Below, one piece after another: positions 1-12,707 of a stretch of DNA of 12,707 bases. How positions within the stretch are numbered: position 1 is the stretch's first letter; each line of letters opens with the position of its first letter. Below the pieces are notes generated by a model that saw only the letters and a program-made list of their open reading frames with translations, was not told the DNA's origin and did no database searches. The position numbers and the translations under genes were made by a program. Source of the DNA: Desulfarculus sp. (lineage in GTDB: Bacteria > Desulfobacterota > Desulfarculia > Desulfarculales > Desulfarculaceae); NCBI GenBank assembly GCA_020216625.1, contig JAIUYB010000017.1, forward strand, positions 1-12,707. The letters run 5' to 3'.

Positions 1-159
1 CCTGGCCTATCCGGGGGAGTGCGTCGCAACCCCCGCCAATTCAAGCCTTGCCCGGCTGCTCTCACCGGCGGCGGACCGTGTTGCGCGCCAGCGAAAGCAC
101 GTTCGCCCCCCGATTGCCCCAGGGGAGCAACGCAAATGCGAGCGACCGTGGAATTGCTA

Positions 160-188
160 CTTGTACCTTGCCCGCGCCAGCCTGTCAA
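160..188 (-). promoter_or_regulatory. Second, tandem promoter candidate
   Basis: On the minus strand a perfect TTGACA (183-188) is separated by 17 bases from TACAAG (160-165), which matches four of six -10 positions. Transcription would start near base 153, about 115 bases downstream of the first promoter's start. Tandem promoters are common ahead of ribosomal operons. The weak -10 box keeps confidence moderate. Confidence 0.45.
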
Positions 189-230
189 GAGCCAATTACC
201 CGGCTCTCTCCAGTCCCGGCCTCAGGTCTC

Positions 231-265
231 GCCTGGGACGGGGCTCCGAGGGCCCCGTCCCAGGC
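231..265 (-). promoter_or_regulatory. Perfect 14-bp hairpin at the start of the next transcript / end of rpoBC
   Basis: Bases 231-244 are perfectly complementary to 252-265, with a 7-base loop and a GC-rich stem. Neither strand has a run of T after it (the minus strand continues GAGACCTGAGG), so it is not a standard intrinsic terminator. It lies about 54 bases past the rpoC stop and 10 bases downstream of a TATAAT box. It could therefore stabilise the 3' end of rpoBC mRNA, protect the 5' end of the next mRNA, or act as a pause or processing site. Confidence 0.65.
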
Positions 266-275
266 TAACCAAAAT

Positions 276-304
276 ATTATATACCAAAAACGCCAGTTTG
301 GCAA
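276..304 (-). promoter_or_regulatory. Sigma-70-type promoter just after rpoC
   Basis: On the minus strand TTGCCA (299-304) is followed after exactly 17 bases by TATAAT (276-281), a perfect -10 box and a five-of-six -35 box. The surrounding bases (266-290) are strikingly AT-rich for this GC-rich DNA. The -35 box begins only 15 bases after the rpoC stop codon. Transcription would start near 268-270, placing the hairpin at 231-265 at the extreme 5' end of the transcript. The target gene lies outside the window. Confidence 0.7.
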
Positions 305-319
305 CCTTGGGGGCCGGGC

Positions 320-4540
<4,221 letters not shown>

Positions 4541-4646
4541 GGGACTTCTCCTTAAAAGGCGAGGGAGTTGCTTCTTGGCGGCGACGGGGCCAGGGCCCCG
4601 GCCGCGCGCAGCCTGGTGATCGTCAGATGCCGCGTTGCGGGTCCTC
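4541..4646 (-). promoter_or_regulatory. rpoB-rpoC spacer with the rpoC ribosome binding site
   Basis: This 106-base spacer is long for two subunits made in equal amounts. On the mRNA strand it contains a compact GC palindrome (GGGGCC and GGCCCC, two bases apart, about 4587-4600) and ends in AAGGAGAAGTCCC immediately before the TTG start of rpoC. I see no promoter and no U-tract terminator. The strong Shine-Dalgarno sequence probably compensates for the weak TTG start. Confidence 0.55.
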
Positions 4647-8810
<4,164 letters not shown>

Positions 8811-9031
8811 GGACTCTCCTTCGAGGAAGGGTGCGGGGAGGCTCGCCACTTAGGGGCGCCTCCCGGGTGGCGGGGCCACCAAACACGGGCACCCGGCGGC
8901 ACCTAGGCCGCTCGCCCGAGCAAGCGGCCCGGCCCTGCCGGGGGGCGATGCATCTTTTGGAGCCGACCCTCCGGCGGCCGAAAGATGGCCACCGGAGGGT
9001 GCGTGATAACTAAAGGCCAGGGGCGTGGGTC
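8811..9031 (-). promoter_or_regulatory. Structured rplL-rpoB spacer (attenuator/processing region)
   Basis: This 221-base spacer has no gene that I can support. On the mRNA strand it holds a 14-bp hairpin at 8966-9000, a second inverted repeat at 8906-8929 (GGCCGCT/AGCGGCC) and a short perfect hairpin at 8866-8880 (GGTGGC/GCCACC, 3-base loop), then the rpoB ribosome binding site. In E. coli the corresponding spacer carries a partial terminator and an RNase III site that set stalk-protein output above polymerase output. The same role is inferred here from position and structure. Confidence 0.6.
8966..9000 (-). terminator. Strong hairpin without U-tract, candidate attenuator or RNase processing site
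   Basis: On the mRNA strand bases 9000-8987 pair with 8979-8966 over 14 consecutive positions (one G-U wobble) around a 7-base loop. The wobble would be an A/C mismatch on the opposite strand, so the structure favours the direction of the operon. It begins 31 bases after the rplL stop codon. It is followed by CGGCTCCAAAAG, not a U-run, so full intrinsic termination is unlikely. Partial attenuation, pausing or RNase III cleavage fits better. Confidence 0.55.
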
Positions 9032-9415
9032 TTACTTGACCTGCACCACCGCGCCGGACTCCTCCAGCTCGGCCTTGATCTTCTCGGCCTCTTCCTTGCT
9101 GACCGCTTCCTTGACCGGCTTGGGCGCGCCGTCCACCAGGTCCTTGGCCTCCTTCAGGCCCAGGCCAGTGATGGCCCGCACGACCTTGATCACCTGGATC
9201 TTCTTGTCGCCGGCGCTCTCCAGGATGACGTCGAACTCGGTCTGCTCCTCCTGGACCGCCGCCTCGCCGCCGCCGCCCATGGGCATGGCGGCCATGGCCA
9301 CCGGGGCCGCGGCGCTGACGCCGAAGGTCTCCTCGAGCTCCTTGACCAGCTCGGAGAGCTCCAGGACGGTCATGTTTTTGATGTACTCGATCACGTCGGC
9401 CTTGCTGATGGACAT
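9032..9415 (-). CDS. rplL: Large ribosomal subunit protein bL12 (L7/L12)
   Basis: This 127-aa multi-copy stalk protein recruits and stimulates the translational GTPases EF-Tu, EF-G, IF2 and RF3. The N-terminal dimerisation and L10-binding helices span about 1-33 (the [16 protein letters not shown] segment). A flexible Ala/Met/Gly hinge follows at about 35-52 ([16 protein letters not shown]). The C-terminal factor-binding domain spans about 58-127 and contains [20 protein letters not shown] and the [20 protein letters not shown] helix-turn. Its length is close to the family norm of about 120-125 residues. The ATG start has AGGA eight bases upstream, and the stop is TAA. It sits 92 bases after rplJ, its binding partner, and before the structured rpoB spacer. 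Production is probably controlled together with L10 through the rplJ leader. Confidence 0.99.
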   Translation of the reverse strand: MSISKADVIEYIKNMTVLELSELVKELEETFGVSAAAPVAMAAMPMGGGGEAAVQEEQTEFDVILESAGDKKIQVIKVVRAITGLGLKEAKDLVDGAPKPVKEAVSKEEAEKIKAELEESGAVVQVK

Positions 9416-9507
9416 TTCTCAAATCCTTTCATTGGCGGCCGCGGGCGACCTTGGCCCCGGCCCGATGTGGCGAAATTGCTTGGGATCTAGCTCCCGCGCC
9501 GGCCCGC

Positions 9508-10032
9508 CTAGGCGGCCTCGGCCTTTTGGTCCTTGATGGCCACGAGCGCGTTGAGCAACGAGCGCGGCACCGCCGCCAGCACGCTGACCAGGTTGCGGGG
9601 AACGCCGTTCATGGCGCCCAGCAGCATGGCCAGTAGCTGCTCGCGGGAGGGCATCTTGGCCAGCTCCACCACCTGGGCGGCGCTGATGACCTTGCCCTCC
9701 AGCACCCCGGCCCTCAGCTCCAGCTTGGGGTTGGCCTTGGCGAAATCCACCAAGGTCTTGGCCAGGGCCACCGGGTCGTCGAACGCGATGGCCAGGCCGT
9801 TGGGCCCCGTGAGCTGATCAGCCGGAATCGCGGCGGAAACGCTCTCGCTGGCGCGTTGCAGCAGCGTGTTCTTCACCACCACGTACTCAAGGTTGTTCTC
9901 CTTGAGCTTCTGCCTCAGGTCGGTCATCTGCTCGACCTTGAGACCGGTGAAGTTGGTCAACACGCACGCCTTGGCGCGACCGAGGCGCTCGGCCATGGTC
10001 TGGACCACGACCTCTTTATCGCTGCGGTTCAC
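9508..10032 (-). CDS. rplJ: Large ribosomal subunit protein uL10 (L10)
   Basis: This 174-aa protein is the base of the L7/L12 stalk. It binds 23S rRNA next to L11 with its N-terminal domain and holds L12 dimers on a long C-terminal helix. The start is GTG at 10032, chosen because a near-perfect AAGGAGGT lies eight bases upstream. A downstream ATG (residue 13) would remove conserved sequence and has no comparable ribosome binding site. The N-terminal domain includes LTNFTGLKVEQMTDLR and VVVKNTLLQRA. The C-terminal helix from about residue 127 (MPSREQLLAML onward) is about 11 residues longer than that of E. coli and resembles species with three L12-binding segments. The gene follows a 251-base spacer with an L10-leader-like structure and a hairpin covering the ribosome binding site, which points to autogenous control. 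The stop is TAG. Confidence 0.99.
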   Translation of the reverse strand: MNRSDKEVVVQTMAERLGRAKACVLTNFTGLKVEQMTDLRQKLKENNLEYVVVKNTLLQRASESVSAAIPADQLTGPNGLAIAFDDPVALAKTLVDFAKANPKLELRAGVLEGKVISAAQVVELAKMPSREQLLAMLLGAMNGVPRNLVSVLAAVPRSLLNALVAIKDQKAEAA

Positions 10033-10040
10033 CTCTGGCT

Positions 10041-10119
10041 ACCTCCTTGGAAGACCAGCCTCGCGCCGGCCTTCCCGCCTGTCGTCTGGATCCCGACCCG
10101 AGGCCAGAATCAAGGAGGT
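10041..10119 (-). promoter_or_regulatory. Hairpin that can sequester the rplJ ribosome binding site
   Basis: On the mRNA strand ACCTCCTTG (10119-10111) is perfectly complementary to CAAGGAGGT (10049-10041), the rplJ Shine-Dalgarno sequence. The stem resumes after a small internal loop, with CTGGCCTCG (10107-10099) pairing with CGAGGCTGG (10063-10055) including two wobbles, giving about 18 pairs in total. This would close the ribosome binding site. It lies directly downstream of the L10 leader-like element, so the two plausibly form one translational switch for rplJ and rplL. Confidence 0.7.
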
Positions 10120-10150
10120 GAGCAGAATCCCTATTCGCCACACCTGCCTG

Positions 10151-10228
10151 ATCGCTCTCGGCGGGTGATCCCCATCAGGATCATTAGGGCCCCGCGCCGG
10201 GCCGCCCGCTGTCTCTGACCGATACGCA
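10151..10228 (-). ncRNA. L10 leader-like RNA element (autoregulatory site for L10-L12)
   Basis: On the mRNA strand AGAGACAGCGGG (10216-10205) and CCCGCCGAGAG (10165-10155) form the two sides of a structure resembling the L10 leader consensus, in which AGACAG and CCGAG flank a conserved stem. The stem GCGGG/CCCGC encloses two hairpins: GGCCC/GGGCC (10203-10188) and TGATCC/GGATCA (10183-10166). Outside the AGAGAC/CGAGAG internal loop, ATCG pairs with CGAT. This is the expected position, ahead of rplJ. Recognition is by eye, without a covariance model, and the outer boundaries are approximate. Confidence 0.7.
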
Positions 10229-10283
10229 GATCCAGAGCCTGTATGTTCACGGGACCGCTTGCCGGCCCCGTTGCAAAGCGAAT

Positions 10284-10991
10284 CTAGGCCTTGGTCGCCG
10301 CCTTGACCTCGGCGGTGTCCAGGCGCACGCCCGGGCCCATGGTGGTGCTGACGGTGATGCCCTTGACATAGGTGCCCTTGGCGGTGGCCGGCTTCAAGCG
10401 CACCAGGGTCTCCATCAACGCGTCCAGGTTCTCCTTCAGCTTTTCCGGGCCAAAGCTCTTCTTGCCCACCGGGGCGTGGATCACGCCGCCCTTGTCCACG
10501 CGGAACTCGATCTTGCCGGCCTTGATCTCCTTGATGGCCTTGGCCAGGTCGAAGGTCACGGTGCCGCTCTTGGTGTTGGGCATCAGACCGCGCGGACCCA
10601 GGATGCGGCCGACCTTGCCCACCGCGCCCATCATGTCCGGCGTGGCCACGGCGCGGTCGAAGTCGGTCCATCCACCCTGGATCTTCTCGACCAGGTCGTC
10701 GCCGCCGGCGTAGTCCGCGCCCGCGTCCAGGGCCTCTTTTTCCTTCTCGCCCTTGGCGAAAACCGCCACCCGCACCGTCTTGCCGGTGCCGTGGGGCAGG
10801 ACCACGGTGCCGCGCACCATCTGGTCGGCGTGGCGGGGGTCGACGCCCAGGCGCACCGCCACGTCCAGGCTCTCGTCGAACTTGGCGTAGGAGGCGCCCA
10901 AGGCGGCCTCGATGCCATCGGCGAAGGCGTACTTCTTGGCGCGGTCCACCTGGGTGCGCGCCTGATGGAATTTCTTGCCGTGCTTGGCCAT
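10284..10991 (-). CDS. rplA: Large ribosomal subunit protein uL1 (L1)
   Basis: This 235-aa protein forms the L1 stalk at the E site of the 50S subunit and helps release deacylated tRNA. In many bacteria it also represses its own operon by binding the mRNA leader. The family signature is at about 126-145 ([20 protein letters not shown]), with T140 where most family members I recall have proline (MPNPK). Domain II runs roughly from 68 to 160, with [21 protein letters not shown] at its start. The C-terminal part of domain I contains [20 protein letters not shown]. Length is normal (about 230 aa). The ATG start has GGAG about nine bases upstream, and the stop is TAG. It follows rplK after 83 bases, the usual L11-L1 pair, and is separated from rplJ by a regulatory spacer. 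Confidence 0.99.
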   Translation of the reverse strand: MAKHGKKFHQARTQVDRAKKYAFADGIEAALGASYAKFDESLDVAVRLGVDPRHADQMVRGTVVLPHGTGKTVRVAVFAKGEKEKEALDAGADYAGGDDLVEKIQGGWTDFDRAVATPDMMGAVGKVGRILGPRGLMPNTKSGTVTFDLAKAIKEIKAGKIEFRVDKGGVIHAPVGKKSFGPEKLKENLDALMETLVRLKPATAKGTYVKGITVSTTMGPGVRLDTAEVKAATKA

Positions 10992-11074
10992 CTAATGCTT
11001 CTCCGGGTTGCGGAGCGCCGTGTGCGGTCGGCCTGGCCGGGCCTCCACGGGCTCGGTTTTGGTAGGCCCGCGGC

Positions 11075-11500
11075 CTACTGGACGACCTCCAGGCCCATGG
11101 AGCGAGCAGTGCCCATGATGGTCTGCATCGCCTGGTTCAGGTCCCGGGTGTTGAGGTCGTTCATCTTCTCCTGCGCGATCTCCTTGATCTGCGCCATGCT
11201 GATCTTGCCGACCTTCTCCTTGTTGGGAGTGGCCGAGCCCTTGGGCACGCCGGCCGCCTTGCGCAACAGCACCGCCGCCGGGGGGGTCTTGGTCACGAAG
11301 GTGAAGCTGCGGTCGGCGTAAACGGTGATCACCACCGGGATGATGGTGTCGCCGATGCCCTGGGTGCGGGCGTTGAAGGCCTTGCAGAACTCCATGATGT
11401 TGGCGCCATGGGGGCTCAGGGCCGGACCCACCGGCGGGCTGGGATTGGCTTTGCCGGCCGGAATCTGCAACTTGATGTTGGCTACGACTTTCTTGGCCAT
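11075..11500 (-). CDS. rplK: Large ribosomal subunit protein uL11 (L11)
   Basis: This 141-aa protein of the GTPase-associated centre binds the 23S rRNA region targeted by thiostrepton and is needed for RelA activation in bacteria that have it. The N-terminal domain (about 1-70) contains [19 protein letters not shown] with the prolines at 22, 23 and 26 that face the thiostrepton site. The C-terminal RNA-binding domain (about 75-141) includes [22 protein letters not shown] and ends in [10 protein letters not shown]. The start is ATG at 11500 with AGGAG seven bases upstream, rejecting an upstream in-frame extension of 14 residues. Length matches the family (E. coli 142 aa). Residues 29-30 are SP where most sequences I recall have GQ (GPALGQHG). 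It lies 93 bases after nusG and is followed by rplA. Confidence 0.99.
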   Translation of the reverse strand: MAKKVVANIKLQIPAGKANPSPPVGPALSPHGANIMEFCKAFNARTQGIGDTIIPVVITVYADRSFTFVTKTPPAAVLLRKAAGVPKGSATPNKEKVGKISMAQIKEIAQEKMNDLNTRDLNQAMQTIMGTARSMGLEVVQ

Positions 11501-11593
11501 GATGTCTCCTGAGGCTGGGGCCGGGGCCCCCAAGCAGCGCAACGCCCGCGCACCTGATTGCGCGGCGGGCGGCCGGGCCGGCTGGCTGTCCGG
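11501..11593 (-). promoter_or_regulatory. nusG-rplK spacer with GC hairpin
   Basis: This 93-base rplK leader contains on the mRNA strand a hairpin with stem GCCCGC/GCGGGC (11570-11565 with 11549-11544) and further GCGC pairing possible inside. The ribosome binding site AGGAGACATC follows it. In E. coli, L1 represses the L11-L1 unit through a leader site at this position. I cannot confirm an L1-binding motif here, so a regulatory role is only suggested by location. No promoter is evident. Confidence 0.35.
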
Positions 11594-12127
11594 CTATATC
11601 TTGGTTACCTGGACGAACTCCAATTCCACCGGGGTGGCGCGGCCGAAGATGCTGATCAGCACCCTGAGCTTGCCCTTGTCGGGATGGACTTCCTCCACCA
11701 CCCCGTTGAAGTTGTTGAAGGGGCCGTCGATGACCCGTACTTCGTCGCCTTCGCGGAAGCTGTACTTGGGCCGGGGGGCCTTGGCGCCCTCGGCCATCTG
11801 GGCGATGATGCGCTCCGCCTCCTCCTCGGTGATGGGCTGCGGCGCGGTCTCGGTGCCCCCCACGAACCCGGTCACCTTGGCCGTGGACTTGACCAGGTGC
11901 CAGGTGCTGTCGTTCATTTCCATCTCGACCAGGATGTAGCCGGGATAGAACTTGCGGGAGGATTCACGCCGCTGGCCCTTGACCATCTCCACGACCTTCT
12001 CCATGGGCACCAGGATCCGGCCGAAATAGTCGGTCAGACCGTGGGACTTGACCCGCTCGGCCAGGGCCTCGCGGACCTTGTTCTCGAACCCAGAGTAGGT
12101 GTGGACGATGTACCAGAGTTTGGCCAC
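11594..12127 (-). CDS. nusG: Transcription termination/antitermination factor NusG
   Basis: This 177-aa factor binds the polymerase clamp and beta subunit, suppresses or modulates pausing, and links RNA polymerase to Rho or to ribosomal protein S10. The NGN domain is about 1-115, from [16 protein letters not shown] through [12 protein letters not shown] to VTGFVGG. A linker leads to the KOW domain at about 127-175 ([32 protein letters not shown]). F161 corresponds to E. coli F165, which contacts S10 and Rho. The start is GTG at 12127, supported by AGGGGG about eight bases upstream and by family alignment. The stop is TAG. It starts 11 bases after the secE stop, and its ribosome binding site overlaps that stop codon, so translation of the two is probably coupled. 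Confidence 0.99.
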   Translation of the reverse strand: MAKLWYIVHTYSGFENKVREALAERVKSHGLTDYFGRILVPMEKVVEMVKGQRRESSRKFYPGYILVEMEMNDSTWHLVKSTAKVTGFVGGTETAPQPITEEEAERIIAQMAEGAKAPRPKYSFREGDEVRVIDGPFNNFNGVVEEVHPDKGKLRVLISIFGRATPVELEFVQVTKI

Positions 12128-12138
12128 GCTATTGCCCC

Positions 12139-12462
12139 CTAGCCCAACCTGATGATGGCTCTTACCAAATGCCCCAGGGAGTAGTCCACCAGGGCCAGAA
12201 AGACGCTGGCCAAGATGACCAGGACCACCACCACGCCGGTGCTGGAGATGGCTTGCTTGCGGGGCGGCCAGGTGACCTTTTTCAGCTCGGTCTTGACCTC
12301 GCGCAAAAATTGCACCGCCTGGCCCAGCCAGACCGCCGGCCCACCGGGCTGGGAGTCTTTTTCCTTGGCCGCCCGGGCGGCCTTGGCCGCAGCGGCCTTA
12401 TCCGACACCGGTTTGGCCACGGTCGGCTTTTGTCCCTTGCTGCTGTCCCTGGCTTCGGCCAT
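12139..12462 (-). CDS. secE: Preprotein translocase subunit SecE
   Basis: This 107-aa subunit of the inner-membrane SecYEG channel clamps the two halves of SecY. An Ala/Lys-rich, probably disordered N-terminal tail covers about 1-43. The conserved amphipathic helix spans about 45-62 (WLGQAVQFLREVKTELKKV), followed by the hallmark VTWPPRKQ (63-70). One hydrophobic membrane helix lies at about 74-95 (STGVVVVLVILASVFLALVD). This is the short single-helix form of most bacteria, not the three-helix form of E. coli. The start is ATG at 12462. A longer in-frame reading exists back to 12561, but it adds Gly/Arg-rich sequence typical of translated spacer. The ribosome binding site is imperfect: AGGGGG is only three bases upstream and GGGAGG is twelve bases upstream, so the exact start is the least certain of the set. 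The secE-nusG pairing is classical. Confidence 0.95.
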   Translation of the reverse strand: MAEARDSSKGQKPTVAKPVSDKAAAAKAARAAKEKDSQPGGPAVWLGQAVQFLREVKTELKKVTWPPRKQAISSTGVVVVLVILASVFLALVDYSLGHLVRAIIRLG

Positions 12463-12577
12463 GCGCCCCCTAGGCCTCCCGCGGCTGTAATCAGCTAAAA
12501 AGCCGCCCTGCCCCGCTCCGGCCCCCTGTGAGCCGGCCGGGGCCGCGCCGCCGTGGATCAAGGTTGCTAAAAGTGAG
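12463..12577 (-). other. tRNA-Trp to secE spacer
   Basis: These 115 bases hold no supportable gene. On the mRNA strand there is an imperfect GC hairpin (12543-12515, eight pairs and one mismatch) and, 13 bases after it, a run of five T (12501-12497). The gap is too long for a standard intrinsic terminator. I see no convincing -35/-10 pair, so secE is presumably transcribed from upstream of the tRNA, with RNase P and 3' processing releasing the tRNA. Confidence 0.4.
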
Positions 12578-12655
12578 TGGCACGCCTGGAGGGAATCGAA
12601 CCCCCAGCCTTCGGATTTGGAGTCCGACGCTCTAGCCTAGTTGAGCTACAGGCGT
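12578..12655 (-). tRNA. tRNA-Trp (anticodon CCA)
   Basis: This 78-nt tRNA has a 7-bp acceptor stem (ACGCCTG with CAGGCGT) and discriminator G. The D arm is GCTC/GAGC. The anticodon stem TCGGA/TCCGA carries loop CTCCAAA, whose central CCA reads UGG. The T arm has loop TTCGATT. The 3' CCA is encoded (12578-12580). It lies 22 bases after the rpmG stop codon and 115 bases before secE, a placement seen in many bacteria, and has no promoter of its own that I can see. It must therefore be processed out of a mixed transcript. Confidence 0.97.
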
Positions 12656-12677
12656 GCAATCACCGCTAAACACTTGA

Positions 12678-12707
12678 CTACTTGCCCTCGCGATGCAGGG
12701 TGTGCTT
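12678..12707 (-). CDS. rpmG: Ribosomal protein bL33, C-terminal end only (partial)
   Basis: The window edge cuts this gene. Only the last nine codons and a TAG stop are present, encoding KHTLHREGK. That matches the usual C-terminus of the zinc-type L33, where the residues after the final CxxC read like KHTLHKE(T/G)K. The position immediately upstream of tRNA-Trp and secE is the usual place for rpmG. The identification rests on a short peptide plus gene order, so it is good but not certain. The start and the cysteines lie outside the window. Confidence 0.8.
   Translation of the reverse strand, partial: KHTLHREGK

Larger units (their letters stand above)
1..319 (-). other. Non-coding region downstream of rpoC, probable leader of the next operon
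   Basis: No convincing gene is visible in these 319 bases on either strand; the open frames here lack family resemblance and a sensible ribosome binding site. On the minus strand the stretch holds two promoter-like sequences (276-304 and 160-188), a perfect 14-bp hairpin (231-265), and a weaker 6-bp hairpin near the window edge (12-35, stem CGGGGG/CCCCCG). There is no U-tract terminator after rpoC. In many bacteria rpsL follows rpoC, so this could be the leader of a ribosomal protein operon lying beyond base 1. That is inference, since the next gene is outside the window. Confidence 0.6.

Noticed and set aside
10220..10283. Possible internal promoter ahead of rplJ, as exists in E. coli
   Set aside because: Candidate boxes (TTGCAA, CATACA, GTATCG) do not combine with a 16-18 base spacer. 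The region is better explained as leader RNA, though a weak or non-sigma-70 promoter cannot be excluded.
12497..12543. Possible intrinsic terminator between tRNA-Trp and secE (GC hairpin followed by five T)
   Set aside because: The hairpin has an internal A/C mismatch in the RNA and the T-run begins 13 bases after the stem, too far for normal intrinsic termination. It would also cut off secE, for which I see no separate promoter.

Overview
The window is a near-complete, densely packed bacterial information-processing cluster, all of it on the minus strand. Read in the direction of transcription (from high to low coordinates) the order is rpmG (last nine codons only), tRNA-Trp, secE, nusG, rplK (L11), rplA (L1), rplJ (L10), rplL (L7/L12), rpoB and rpoC, followed by a 319-base non-coding stretch that looks like the start of a new transcription unit leaving the window. 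This is the classic secE-nusG-rplKAJL-rpoBC arrangement. Genes that usually follow rpoC in many bacteria (rpsL, rpsG, fusA) would lie beyond base 1, but none is visible here.

The DNA is GC-rich with strong third-position G/C bias, which produces very long meaningless open frames on the opposite strand. RpoB (1387 aa) and RpoC (1406 aa) have E. coli-like lengths and zinc and catalytic motifs, and they appear to carry the large lineage insertions of the proteobacterial type. NusG, SecE (short, one membrane segment) and L10 (long C-terminal helix) differ from gamma-proteobacterial versions. My best guess is a GC-rich member of the former Deltaproteobacteria (Desulfobacterota or relatives). This is an inference from memory of the families, not a placement.

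The genes work together as follows. L11, L1, L10 and L7/L12 build the two movable stalks of the large ribosomal subunit. RpoB and RpoC form the catalytic core of RNA polymerase. NusG binds that polymerase and couples it to the ribosome or to Rho. SecE is a subunit of the SecYEG translocon. The tRNA sits between rpmG and secE and is probably cut out of the shared transcript.

The most informative non-coding parts are three. (1) The 251-base rplA-rplJ spacer contains a structure matching the L10 leader pattern, and downstream of it a hairpin that can pair nine bases perfectly with the rplJ ribosome binding site. (2) The 221-base rplL-rpoB spacer contains a strong 14-bp hairpin with no U-tract, in the position of the known E. 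coli attenuator/processing region. (3) The 319 bases after rpoC contain two tandem promoter-like sequences with 17-base spacers, one of them directly in front of a perfect 14-bp hairpin. I saw no mobile element, CRISPR, frameshift or foreign gene, and no evidence of a wholly new system. The findings are mostly about regulation of a well-known operon.
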